A stretch of 64,000 bases of DNA from Ciborinia camelliae. Taxonomy: Eukaryota > Ascomycota > Leotiomycetes > Helotiales > Sclerotiniaceae. Within the stretch, counting starts at the first letter, position 1; the number at the start of each line of letters is the position of its first letter. A program made the position numbers and the translations under genes. Under the pieces are notes generated by a model. It was not told the origin of the DNA. It worked only from the letters and a program-made list of their open reading frames with translations, and searched no databases. The stretch lies in assembly GCA_025890175.1 (NCBI GenBank), contig JANPYM010000009.1, forward strand, positions 589,028 through 653,027, written 5' to 3'. Shown in pieces: positions 49,475-60,627 of the stretch.

Positions 49475-50373
49475 ATGGTTTATTATTACACTTCCAATAC
49501 TGTTTCGCCAGCAGCGTATATCTATGCTGGAAAAGATAAATTCGAAAGTAAGAAATATATCAACCCAAAACTCAAAAACACATGCTAAAATACGTACCCA
49601 CAGATGAAGATCTCATCAAGTATGGGTTGGAAGAAGATGTATGGTTTCACGTAGACAAGTTGTCGAGTGCGCATATTTATCTTCGGATGAATGAGGGAGA
49701 ATCATGGGAGTCTATTCCGGAGGAATTATTGATGGATTGTGCTCAACTTACCAAAGCCAACTCTATTGAAGGTAGGTGAGACTGAGTGTTTGAGAGTGGA
49801 AGTTACAGTGAGAGATATGTGTAGTGAGTGCATGTGAGTTGATGATTTTGGGAATAGGAAACAAGAAGGATAATATTACGATTATATATACGCCATGGTC
49901 AAATTTGAAGAAGGATGGAAGTATGGCGGTGGGACAAGTTAGTTTTAAGAATCAGAAGACCGTGAGTGTAGTTTATTTAATTCCGCATCTAATGTATGGT
50001 ATGATGTTGAGATTTTATTGTTGTTAGGTTAAGAGGATTCTGGTTCCCGCGAGGGAGAATCCAATTGTCAATCGTTTGAACAAGACCAAGGTGGAAAAGT
50101 TCCCAGATTTGGCAATGGAGAAGGAAGAGAAATTGAAGGCTGCGAGGAAGAAGGATCAGGCTGCTTTGTTAGAAAGGGTAGGTGGTATCTATCTTTGAGT
50201 GTTGAGGTATACTGATTGGTGCGTAGAGAAAACAAGAATTGAGACAGGCCCAGGAGTACAAGGAAAAGAAGTGGCAGAAGGATCACGCATATGATGATTT
50301 ATTTACTCAGGATGATGATGAAGAGGCGAATAATCAAGATAGAGGAGAGGACTTCTTGGATGATTTCATGTAG
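49475..50373 (+). CDS. jlp2: CCDC25/Jlp2-family NFACT-R (DUF814) protein
   Basis: Five exons (49475-49547, 49604-49771, 49858-49961, 50028-50177, 50227-50373) give 213 aa with frame kept throughout. The protein aligns by eye along its whole length with the CCDC25 family: [21 protein letters not shown], then [20 protein letters not shown], then [37 protein letters not shown], and [17 protein letters not shown] charged coiled coil and an acidic end (DDFM) close it. The core is the NFACT-R fold, also found in ribosome-quality-control factors of the Rqc2/NEMF type; yeast Jlp2 is poorly characterised and human CCDC25 has been described as a DNA sensor. The first exon is short and ends in phase 1. 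Confidence 0.93.
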
Positions 50374-50659
50374 CTTGTCGCATATTATATCATCGATGTT
50401 TTAAAGGTATATGATGGAGGCATCTTTGATCTTACGATGCACCTTTTGATAGAAAATGAAATGTCCATATTCTAGATTCAAACACACTTTTTGCAACCCC
50501 CGTTTCTATGCAGCCTCTGCTATGTCTATATCCATAGAGATTCTCCCGGTTTGGCTGTCTTCAACTAGACTTTTCTTCTGTTATCTGCTTTCGCCGCACA
50601 CTAAAACCAGGTACCAAGATGCACTCTCCCACAAAGTCAGAACTTCGCCCTCACTCCTT

Positions 50660-51387
50660 TCACTGACCAATATTACTACCCATCTGATTCATATTTGTCC
50701 CCTTAACCTTATGATCACTTGGATTTGCCGCCGCCTCATACAAGATATTCGTGGGCGCCTTCCCCAACTGCATCCAATCTCCCTTGAAGCCCGCATAACA
50801 AATCCGAGTCACATCCTCTCCATAATTATCCTCCACGAACAGTGTCAGATTCTGCACTTTCCCAAATAAAGCCCTCTTAACCCCAATATCCTGTATCTCA
50901 GACGTTTGACTCAATTCGAATTGCTGCGTGGGTTGCAGGTCCGACGCGGTGCCGAAATCGAGATCATCGCGGTTGACGAATACTTTTAAGGTCTTGGGAG
51001 CGGAGTCCGAGTTGGAAGTGCGGAGGAGAATGGAGTGAAGTTTTACTTGGCCGGTGAAGCTGTTGGGTGGGATGTTAGCTGCGGTTGCGATCCTCCAGTT
51101 TGGAGGGGTAAAATAGCGGGGTAAACAAACGGGATATGCATCAAAAGTTGTTCATCAGCATCGCTTTCGAGTTCAGGTTGCTCGTTCATTCGCTCAGCCC
51201 ATGTTTTCTTTACGATTGCCTTTCCAGAACCAGAATTCGCTTCGTTGAGAGTCGTTATGTGGTCGAAATTGATGTGTTGGTAGAGTGAGTATTGAAGAGC
51301 GGGGGTAATATCGTCGGAATGATCATGCCCTTCGTGAGAATGGCCGCCATGACCGTGGTCATGCTCATCATGACAGTGACCAGACAT
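50660..51387 (-). CDS. PITH-domain protein (PITHD1-like)
   Basis: Two exons on the minus strand, 51387-51131 and 51059-50660 (GTTTGT donor, CAACAG acceptor), give 218 aa. The N-terminus is strikingly His-rich (MSGHCHDEHDHGHGGHSHEG), which could bind metal. The PITH domain follows (formerly DUF1000, the C-terminal domain of thioredoxin-like TXNL1): LYQHINFDHITTLNE, then KIVK-like lysines before TWAER, DADEQLLMHIPFTGQVKLHS, LKVFVNRDDLDFGTAS, and FGKVQNLTLFVEDN with ICYAGFKGDW. No thioredoxin domain is attached, so it corresponds to the stand-alone PITHD1 type. PITH domains bind the proteasome in TXNL1; a role for the stand-alone form here is unproven. It converges with jlp2, with 286 bp between the stops. 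Confidence 0.92.
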
Positions 51388-51871
51388 TATTATCGAGCTT
51401 TTAGTGTTTCCTGGAGTTTGGAGTTGGGAAGGAAGAGTGAGAAATATTTATATATCGGGTCTTGAGATGGGTCGTTTATACGAAGGGACATTTGCTTCTT
51501 TTACTCCTCACCGACCTCAAAATTATTAAGGGGAGAAATTCATCGGTCATTCTGTTATATTTAATATCGATGATTACCAGAAGTATCTTGGTGAATTGTT
51601 TGTCAACGGATAAGAACATATAGTCGGCGACGAATTAAATATGTGCTCTTCATGCGGCTAAACTAGAAAGATCCAGACAATCCCATTTAAGATATGGATC
51701 ACAGATACTCTAACAAAGCTAAGTTACATCATTATATAGGTAAGTATTATTACATTCAAGTGATTACACATGGTCCTATGAAAGCTTCACATTTCAATCC
51801 AATAACCCTCGTACCAAATACAAGCCCAGTGGCGGGTTAAATGATCCAAACATATACTGAAATCTCTATTT
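51388..51871. other. Tandem spacer between PITH gene and rrn6
   Basis: 484 bp holding the promoter of the PITH-domain gene and the 3' end of rrn6. No gene or repeat stands out. Confidence 0.5.
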
Positions 51872-54800
51872 CTAAAATCCTGCAGCTCTGCGCTTCTTCG
51901 ATTTTTTCTTCCCAGGAGTAGCAGGAACAGCAAATCTGCTACCAAAAGCCCCATTACTTGGTTGCGTCATTGGAACTTCGTTGACAGGTTGCGAACTGTA
52001 AGTGTTGTGGAAGGCTGGCTGACTGCCAAAACTTTGAGGCACGGCTTGAGATGAAGATGCAGCTGCATTCGCACGGTCTCGGCTCAAGAATCTCTCTGCT
52101 TTTCGTTTACGCCGAGCATGTTCTCGTCGACTACGATTATCATCGTCGCCACTCTCTTCTGCAGCTGCAGCCCTCTGGACCTCTTCCCAAGAATATGTAG
52201 CTGGGTCAGCACCTGGAATAGATGGCCACTGAGAAATCAATGAAGATTTTGCGGAACCAAATTCCGTTTTCGGTTCGAGGCTAACCGCATACTGTCGAAG
52301 TCGAGAAATGGTAGGATCCTCTGAAATTGTAGCGGCCGATATGACCGAAGGAGTCGGGGTAGGTAAACTGAATTGTGGATTCTGTACTGCATTGGAATGA
52401 ACCTGGGAGCTGAAGAATGGAGGTGAACTGGCCCTCGAGACTTCATCAATATCCTTCAGCATGCGCCAAGGCGAGCCATCTTCAACAATTGGTGGAGGTC
52501 TTGGCTCAAACTGTTTGTTACGGAGTGAAATACCAACTGAACTCAACCATAATTCCATAGCTATATCCCGTATCAGTCTCGCCTTTGCGAGACGAACTGG
52601 TGCAGGGGTTTTACGAGGAAGATTTGTGACCCAAACATTGATGAGTTGATCATACATTTTCAGTAAGTCGGGAGATATATCGTTTGATGATTGATCATCA
52701 GAAAACATCATTCCGGGACAAGATGTCAATTTTGAAACGTGAAATTTTGAAGATGTTTCTTCTTCATCCTCGTCGAATGTGCTCATGAAATCCAGAAATT
52801 CGGTCACAGTCTTGGATGCCTCATCGAGATCACCTGAAGGAGATGCATTATCAGACAGCTCAAGACAAGTTTTTAAAGACATGCTGTCCACCTCCTTACC
52901 ATTTTGCATTTGAATTGATATGTCTCGAAATGCCATTTCCAGATCAGAGTTTGAATCGTTTGACATCGGTTTATTGAATATTCGGTGGAACACCGGTCGC
53001 ATATTAATCCTGAAAAGTAGATCCGTAGAGACTTTGTTGAAGTTTAGTGAAAGCCGGTCGTTTTTAGTCGTTAGAGAGCTCATCTGATCTACCAAAACAT
53101 CTTCGTCATCTTCATCGGGGACGATGAAGTCATCTGCAAGACGGCTAGCTGTCATGCGGGTAGAATTATCCACAACTTTATTTGTAGGTACGACTATATT
53201 GGACCGTGAGGTCCATTTCTGTTGAGAATTGATAATTTCAGATGCCCATAGAGAAGATACTAGCTCGAAGTTTGGCGTGAGCATCCATGTTTGGTAAAAT
53301 TTCACGCCTGAATTCATGAAGTCTAGCCCCACTCCCTCGGCCGAGGTTTTTGGTATCAAATAAGGGACAGGGCGTATAGAAAGACTTTCAGTTTTCGGCG
53401 ATTTCTCCTCGCTTGTCCCAGGGCAAAGTCTAAACCCTCCCTCGAAGGTCCTCGCAACTTTTCCATCCATAAAAAAGGTGTATGAATTTAGTCGTGAATT
53501 TTCGCTCGATGAAATAAATACTGTCATGTCCCTACCATTTTCATCCTTAGACATTGCCAATTTCATTGTCTCATCGGTTGCAGTCCTGTAGTGTCGATGC
53601 GAGAGAATAACCTTGACTCCAGACTCCATGTTCAGACCATTCTCACCAGCCGGTATGACTTCTAGCCAAAAAATTCGAGTTGTAGTCAGAACAAATAAAT
53701 GCCCAAGATCAACAGTACTGCGTTTAATGTCCAAGATCCAATCTTTCAATAGTGAAGTGTTGAATGTATAAGAAGACAGCCTCGTTGGCTTAGACTTTGT
53801 ATCAAAAATTCCAAGATGTCTTCTGTTTGCAACTACCATAGTATTCACGCTACCCGCCCAGAGGATTCGGTGCCAGTCGCCAACGTCTCCAGGTAGTTTG
53901 TATGCTGGGATAGCAGGATTGTCACCAAAGTCGTCGTAAATATGAGCCGTTTTTCCGGATAGAATTTCAAAATCCGAGCGTTTCTTTTGTCGACCTTCAA
54001 TATCCCAACTACTCCATTGACCAGCGCGGTCTACAATTGCAAATTGTCGAGGGTACCAAGGATTGAAAGTGACATCCACGTGCTCTTCTGATGCCGACTG
54101 CTTGCATGTTAAAGTTGCGATGGGATTGGCATCTAGACAAGATGGAGGATATGTCGCGGTATGCCCAGCGGGGGCTATGAAAGGCTTTGGCAATTTTCGA
54201 AAGACGGGTCTGAAAATTGTAGTCATAGCTGCCTGTCTAACAGCGAACCAGGTGCTAAGTTCGTTTCCATCATCGACAGAGGCAATCTGCAAAATCGTCC
54301 CCCCAGTACCAAACCAATGCCCTTCATCTGAGTTGGCAACACCCATTAATGATAATCGAACTCCATTTTGAGACTCCCACCCAAGTTTTTCTGGGCGAGG
54401 CTTCACCAGCTTAAGAACATGACCAGCTTCGCCACACGGGATTGCAAGTATGAGTGCGATTCTTGGACCAGAGGTATGATTGGCATCCGCAGCTCCTCCA
54501 ATTGCCATCAGTGTGCTTGTCTTGGAACGTTGGAATGTCGCATCCGGATAATCTTTGGAAATGTTTGCTGCAAGAATTCCCCCAGGGAATGTTTCAGGTC
54601 GCCTCTTCGTGAGCCATCTCTGTTGGGTATGAGCTATCGTCAAGCCGACTTTTCCATTTCCAGGTATATCTCGAATCGAGGGAGGAATGCATTGCGCGAA
54701 TGGAAGAAGTTGTTGAAATCGATGAACTTCAAAACCAGTAAGTATAGACACGGTCAAAAACAAAAACTGAAAACCCAAAACCTACTTCTAGTTACATCCT

Positions 54801-54888
54801 GCGAAAATGACCATTGCTCTTCGTTGATATCATAAGAAAATTCACCAAAATGACCATGTACCAGGTCGGTCGCCCTGTGGTCAGTCAT
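51872..54888 (-). CDS. rrn6: Rrn6-like RNA polymerase I transcription initiation factor
   Basis: Two exons on the minus strand: 54888-54786 and 54726-51872, total 985 aa. The short first exon (MTDHRATDLVHGHFGEFSYD ...) was found upstream of the long frame and joins through a 59-nt intron (GTAGGT...TTTGAAG) in frame. Its GHFGEFSYDI block is typical of the Rrn6 N-terminus. The middle has beta-propeller-like segments (for example FNPWYPRQFAIVDRAGQWS and GDWHRILWAGSVNTMVVANR). The C-terminus is disordered and ends in a Lys-rich tail (GKKKSKKRR then AAGF). Rrn6 is a subunit of the Pol I core factor (with Rrn7 and Rrn11) that loads the polymerase on rDNA promoters. The apparent hydrophobic start MGFQFLFLTVSIL of the unspliced frame is intron sequence. 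Confidence 0.9.
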
Positions 54889-55416
54889 TGGGGTTTTGCG
54901 GACTTCTGTTTGCACAATAATCCCTTCCAATCATTTCGGAGCTTCGCAGGCTTATATTGAAAATTGATTTAGAAGAACCAAAGTGAAGTAAGGTGAAGTA
55001 TGAAAATCAGAATTTCTATCATAAAGCAAAAAAGCAAAAAGGCAAAAAGGCTGGTTGGTGATCAAGCCCAGTCAGATAAAAAGAAATTATTAATTTTTTA
55101 CAAAACCGCGACTCTATCGGCTCCACTAGGAGGTGCGGGACCTTGACGGATACCGGGATGAAAGGGATAAAAAAATATCGGGTTTCCCTGACAACGCGCT
55201 TATCGCTTATCGGGTTTCAACATTTCTGGCTGTGGGTTCAATGTTTGCATTTCCTGCATATCAGTGCTTTCTTCTCTTCTATTCTCATTAAAAAGCAATT
55301 TACGCGCATAAACATACAGACTCAACGAGAATCATCACCACCACTCCACTACATAAATCACCCACACACAGTCCATACATATCGCAATATCTTTCAAGAT
55401 TCACGACAATAACACA
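54889..55416. promoter_or_regulatory. Divergent intergenic region of rrn6 and spc25
   Basis: 528 bp between the two start codons, probably containing both promoters. Nothing specific is recognised apart from short AAAAAGGCAAAAAGGC repeats near 55025-55050. Confidence 0.5.
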
Positions 55417-56258
55417 ATGGCTTCTATGTTTGAGCCTTCGCTGTCTACCAGCATGTCCAGCAGCACGATGCGACCACCTTTGTCTTCAGCGGACGCCCCA
55501 TCAATGGCAGATACACTCCCAAGTATTAATTTCGGTTTCGATGAATTGCGCGACAGAATGGCAAAGTTCACGGTCAAATTTGATGCCTTTATAGAGCAAG
55601 GAAGGAAGCGCGTCCTGGAGGAAAGAAACCAATTCCGAATGAATGTAACTGAATTACATGGTGCGTACGGATGTCATTGGGCTGATGCGCATTCAACTAA
55701 TACGCAGCAGAGGATCAACGTATGAAGAAAAGAGATATCGAAGTCTTGTCGTCCAAAAGCAGTACACATCAACAGACACTTGCGAAGGAAGCCGCCGAAA
55801 CTGCTGAAATGCAGGCAGCCATCGCAGCATTGAGTGCCCAACGAGACGCACAACTAGCAACAAGAGAAGCCTTGAAGGCCCAGATCGCCGAAACACAAAA
55901 GGCTATAAGTGGACGAGTTGCAGCGCAAAAATCTCATGCCCAATATATCGACAAACAAGCTAGATTCAATGTACCTGAACTGGACTTTTGGATTTCGAAT
56001 TTGGGTCTGATGATTGAAGGAGCTGGACAAAATGATCGATTGAAGTTCGTTTTCAATAACATTGATGATAATGATTATGATAGAGAGGCTTGGTTTGAGC
56101 TTGATACATCGAAGAGGGACTATGATATTCCATATTGCAAGCCAAAATTAGAGAAGGAGCAGATTGAACGGGTGGTGGATAAGTTAAATGAGACTCGGGA
56201 TTTGCGTGTATTGTTGAAGGGTATGAGAGAACTGTTTGTTGAAGCTGTTAAGAATTAA
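55417..56258 (+). CDS. spc25: Kinetochore protein Spc25 (Ndc80 complex)
   Basis: Exons 55417-55660 and 55711-56258 (GTGCGT donor, GCAGCAG acceptor) give 263 aa. A Ser-rich start leads into INFGFDELRDRMAKFTVKFD and a long coiled coil with heptads (about residues 45-165, for example AETAEMQAAIAALSAQRD). The C-terminal globular RWD-like domain begins near RFNVPELDFWISNLGLMIEG and includes LKFVFNNIDDND, a FELDTSKRDY strand and a final LNETRDLRVLLKGMRELFVEA helix. Spc25 pairs with Spc24 to anchor the Ndc80 complex to the inner kinetochore, as Ndc80-Nuf2 hold microtubules. Length and order match the fungal family. It is followed in the same direction by mzt1. Confidence 0.92.
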
Positions 56259-56671
56259 GCGCGGACAGCGAGAGTCCGGGGAAGATAATGCGAAATGTTG
56301 ATATCCATGGAGGGTGTCCTAATGACGATCATTTCGGATTCTGAAAATGCAATTGTTTACTTTCCACGGTACATTCATTGGCTTTCATTGTCGAGACTAT
56401 TGGATGATATTTATATTAAAATTCACTGTAAAACCTATTATCATCCCAACAGCCTGCAATAAGACGATTCATATATGAGAAATTCTCCAAACTCCCTCTA
56501 AAATTCCATCCAATCCTAGAATACAGAATCCCTACATCAGGTTAATATCAAAACCCATTTTCGCCATCTCGTAAAATTTCCCCCGCAATCCCAACTTCAG
56601 CAAAACAAACGCGCCCACCTAATATTATTTCGCACATCTAATAAGAACACAACGACAAATCCATATCACAA
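56259..56671. other. Tandem spacer between spc25 and mzt1
   Basis: 413 bp. It should contain the spc25 3' UTR and the mzt1 promoter. No motif is recognised. Confidence 0.5.
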
Positions 56672-57183
56672 ATGGCAGACACATCCCAAAAACCCGATAA
56701 AGCTACCAGCGCAGCACAAGCTCGCCAGGTCATCGATGTTTTTCATGAGATTTCTACTTTACTTGTATGTTTTTATTTCTCTCCTCTTTTTTTGTGCTTC
56801 TTCCTTGGCGAAAGGAGGGGAGAGGACGGAAGGGAGGAATAGAAATAGAAATCGAGATACTTGCTAACGCGCACATAGAACGCGGAACTCGATCGTGGAA
56901 CCCTGAGTATTTGTATAAGTCTGATTGAGAATGGTGTTAACCCGGAGGCGCTTGCTGTGAGTTTTTCCTTCTATCTTGTCTTGATGTTGCGGGGTGGGAT
57001 ATTGGGGGAGAGGGAGGCAGATGGTTTAAGAAGGATAGGATGGGATGGGATAGGATGGGGCCAGGTAGAACGAGTGAAGCTAACGGAAAATCTGCAAAAT
57101 AGACGGTCGTCAGGGAATTGAGGAAAGATGCGAATGAGGTGAGGAGACAAATTGCGGAGGGGGATGTTGGGGAAGGAGAATGA
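56672..57183 (+). CDS. mzt1: Mitotic-spindle organizing protein 1 (MOZART1)
   Basis: Three small exons (56672-56764, 56879-56956, 57103-57183) give 83 aa. All introns are GT-AG and in phase 0. The protein is the MOZART1 fold throughout: [16 protein letters not shown], then [26 protein letters not shown], and [19 protein letters not shown]1 binds the N-terminus of gamma-tubulin complex proteins and recruits the gamma-tubulin complex to spindle-pole bodies. The frames are so short and split that automatic annotation easily misses this gene. Its position next to spc25 puts two mitotic genes side by side. Confidence 0.92.
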
Positions 57184-57723
57184 ATCAACGGGTGATGAGC
57201 ATGGGTTTCATTCGAGGAGTAGAATAATAAGGAGTGTGTATGGTACGAGTTACTATGGAGCTCTGTGTTTTTGATACAAGGCGTTTGGGACAGTATATCA
57301 TGGCGTTCATGGAGAGGGAATTAATGATACTGGGGTTCTGGCGCAAGCTCCGGAGAGTTGTTGCAATAATCTATGTGTGGCATTGCATCCATCATTACTC
57401 CTGGAGTCTACTTCAGAAAGCAGAGGACCGCTCAAACATCACGGAGAGAAATCCTCAAGTATGGCTCTAACCTCACCATGAACAAATGGGAATAGAAGTG
57501 ATCAAAGCATCGAAATCAAGATGGACATTCGAAAGAATAATATTTTCACTAGTCCCAAATAACTACAAAAGTCATACATATATCAACCCCCTTCCCTAAC
57601 CATGCTCAGAGAAATATCCAGTGCGCCTTCATACCTCCAATATCTTGTCATACAATGCTGCAGACGCTAGAGTCAACGCCGAAAAAAAATGTAAGTTTTT
57701 CCTATTACCAATTCATGCAAGTA
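57184..57723. other. Convergent spacer between mzt1 and the CHY/RING gene
   Basis: 540 bp containing the 3' ends of both genes. A frame at 57234-57470 has no recognisable motif and is read as 3' UTR. Confidence 0.5.
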
Positions 57724-59944
57724 TCAACGGTGTCCAAAAATGGCGAATGCTTCCTCTTCACCGTCATCATCATCGTCATCATTCTCAGATTCAGAGTCAC
57801 TGGAATCGTCTTCGTATTCAATATCGTATTCATCTTGTGCATCTGCGTCATGTGTCACTCGTAATTCTCTCGCGGTTGGTGGTTCATATCTTCCCCAGAA
57901 ATCGAGGTCGTCCTCATCTCCAGAGACATCACTTTCGCTGCCACCCGCTGGTTGATTTGCGAATAATCCTAATCCTCGAGCAGGTGATACTGATCTTCCT
58001 AGCCTGGATGGTACCGGGTAAGGAGAAAATCGACCGGATTCTCCCTGTGATGATGAAGAAGAAGGTATGTGGGAAGAATGTCTCCGATTCCTAGGAAGAC
58101 CGGGTATCAAATTTGTAGATGAAGACATTTCTCGTGGTTCTTGATTGGCTGGCATATTGTTCTGTGCATCTCCTGTTCCTATAGCCGGCGCTTCCACTTC
58201 TGGGTCGCTCAATATTGACAGCTGAGCTGTATTGTACGAGTCACAAATGGCACATTTCAATCCCAACCAGTGATATTTGACTGCGCTTTTAGCATAACAA
58301 TCGTTACACGAAACCATAGCCAAAGTGTTTCGGAATTGAGGCGGCATTGGTTGATTATCAATAGCTCGATCCAGATTTCGAAACTGGGTCTCCATCCCAA
58401 CCACACTCTTGCTACATATTGGGCATTTGTATGAAGTTTGCATATGCTCGGTATAGCAAGCTGAGTGAATGCTGTGACCACATATCATGAACACCACGGG
58501 TTTTGGTGAAGTGAACATATAGTCCCCACAAATAGGACAATCGCAGTCAGATACCCTCTCGATGCACTTGTGATCGTCCATAAGAGACATAGCCATACAT
58601 ACGCCGCAGGTCTGTTAATATTGTCAGCAGAATGCATATCAATTGATTAGCTTGGATGGACTTTACCTTGCAATGAAAGAAATCTTTGCCTAGACCGCGA
58701 CCTTTTCTGCATATTCCACAATCATTGCAATGATAAATGTTCTTATTGGGATCATTATCCCACAACTTACATACCCCGCAATAGTACCAGGCAGTCCGCT
58801 CCCCACATTCGACACAAAATTCCCCTGCCCGTTGAGCACAACCACATATCATACATAGCATGTTTTTGGTCTCGTGGCGGATTAAAGTATGTTCCTCGGC
58901 TTCGTCATGACACAGTCGGCATGTGTACCATCGATCGCATGTGGAACACTGTAGCTTGACATTCCTCTTGTAATGTTTACATCCTAGTTTAGGGGTAAAA
59001 TCTTCTGTACTCTCGGATTCTTCGCTCCCATCGTCAACTTCGGGAGGATCAAGGGGAGCGTAAGTCCTCTTCAAGTCATCTGGAGAGAGGTGAAAAGTAT
59101 GACTTTCAGTTGCCGGTGCTGGATCCAAAGCACCATTCATTTGCCAAATAAAAGAGCTTAATGGAACCGGAGTCGCAGGTCTCTCCTGACTAATCATTTT
59201 GTCTGAGGCCGTAGTTGGTACATAGTTCTTCTCACGGAATATTTTGTGGGCTTCGGTGTAGCCGTGAGTCAAGAGTTGATGCATCAACAATGCCTTCCGT
59301 TCTGTAGGAGTATCCATAGCTTGTATATATTTGATGCGTTGTCGAAGAAGGCCCATGCCATCGTCCGCAGGAAGAGCACTACTGCCGGTATCAAGACCTA
59401 TGGCAGCCGAAGTTGAATTTGGACTTGAATGTTGAGATGAACCTTCGGCGGAACTCATATGTAAATCAAGAACATTGAGAGTAGCACGGCCAGATGCGCC
59501 TTCTGTAACGTTGCTCTGAGTCTGGGATGCTACGCTGAAAGGTGGATTACCAGACATATCGCTATCAACTTCACTCATATTCGATTGTATGTGCGAGTGT
59601 ATCAGTAGATCAACCTGGTTTCGATTAACCTCTTGTCGAAGGTTGTGAATATCTCCTGAAGAATTCCCTCCATTCTCATGAGCTGAAGATAGATTCGATG
59701 AGGCCCGAGTCTCGTTACCGATGCCTACATGCCCCCTTGCATCTGGCAGATCAATAACTGTTTCCCCTTCTATCACATTTTCTATAACAACCTCCTGAAC
59801 CTCATTATTGCTTCCAAGAACGGGGTGCGGGGTTAATGAATCGATCGAGTCGTGGGCATGAACAGGTGGACGCTCGGATCGTGAAAACCGTCTGGCCTGT
59901 CTCAGAACTGGATTAATCAAAAACTCAGATACAAGAGAGCTCAT
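57724..59944 (-). CDS. CHY-CTCHY-RING zinc-finger E3 ubiquitin ligase (RCHY1/Pirh2 family)
   Basis: Exons on the minus strand, 59944-58667 and 58611-57724, give 721 aa. A 320-residue N-terminal region is largely disordered, with a helical segment (about LLRQRIKYIQAMDTPTERKA). A CHY zinc finger starts at LGCKHYKRNVKLQCSTC (about 320-390), followed by the CTCHY finger (WYYCGVCKLWDND then YHCNDCGICRKGRG, about 388-430). The RING-H2 finger lies across the intron (about 451-494; CDCPICGDYMF, CGHSIHSACY and YKCPIC) and a rubredoxin-like zinc ribbon follows (CNDCYAKSA ... LKCAICDSYNT). The C-terminus is Ser-rich and very acidic (DDDDDDGEEE). Human RCHY1 ubiquitinates p53 and C-end degron substrates; fungal substrates are unknown. 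It is divergent from the DUF1763 gene at 236 bp. Confidence 0.93.
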
Positions 59945-60180
59945 TTAGTGATCATTTGCTTCATGTGAAATTTGGATTTATTTTAAGAAGTTGATGGCCA
60001 GGTTTATTTAGTAGAATCAGATAATATACCTAGTATGTTGTAGACTCTAGTCTGACTTGGGAGAAGTCCGATGACGCGCTACTCGGAACCATCCGAGACA
60101 TGAGATTTTCACATGCGAACCGAGTTTCACTTGTATCAAATGTTTCTATTTTGAATTCCACCACAAAAGTTATAAAAAAA
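59945..60180. promoter_or_regulatory. Shared divergent promoter of the CHY/RING gene and the DUF1763-like gene
   Basis: 236 bp between start codons. The frame of the plus-strand gene stays open back to 60100, but the Lys-rich ATG at 60181 fits the family start better. Confidence 0.5.
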
Positions 60181-60627
60181 ATGAGCATGTCAACCTCACG
60201 AAAGGATTATATATACGCATATCGAGCACTCTATCGAGCTCTATTACATGCCGTGCAATATGCAAAACCGGCACGATACATGGGAAGAAATATGTTAAGA
60301 GACGAGTTCCGCAAAGGAAATCCGGCAACATTTGATCAAGCACGGATCGACAATACTATTAAATTTCTAAATCTTGCAGCAAAAGAAACTGGTCTTGAGC
60401 ATAAGTTAGTCAAGAACCTGCTGCGGGTACAGTATGAGCGGGGGACTCAATGGAAAACGTAAATTAACCATCAACCATATATGGCATCGATCTTGCAATA
60501 CTAATTCTTTCGCAGGGAACTCAAGGAAAGAACCCCTACACAGCATTATTTGAGGAAAAATACCATGACACATTACGACAAAACTATTGAGATGCTCAAC
60601 GAAAGTATGGGTTTGTGTCTACGTTGA
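60181..60627 (+). CDS. Small LYR-like/DUF1763 family protein, probably mitochondrial
   Basis: Two exons, 60181-60458 and 60516-60627 (GTAAAT donor, CTAAT branch, CGCAG acceptor), give 129 aa. The start at 60181 gives MSMSTSRKDYIYAYRALYRA. The body is helical and basic: YRALYRALLHAVQYAKPARY resembles the LYR helix, followed by MLRDEFRKG, ARIDNTIKFLNLAAKETGLE and HKLVKNLL. The second exon gives HYDKTIEMLNESMGLCLR, a conserved-looking C-terminus. I associate this pattern with the fungal DUF1763 family; LYR-type proteins act as assembly factors or subunits of mitochondrial complexes together with acyl-carrier protein. The assignment rests on pattern only. The open frame continues a few codons into the intron and would otherwise end early. 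Confidence 0.75.

Noticed and set aside
54063..54835. Plus-strand frames of 102 and 155 aa opposite rrn6
   Set aside because: Antisense to the conserved N-terminal part of Rrn6, without motifs.
57621..58094. 157-aa Arg/His-rich plus-strand frame
   Set aside because: Antisense to the acidic C-terminus of the CHY/RING protein.
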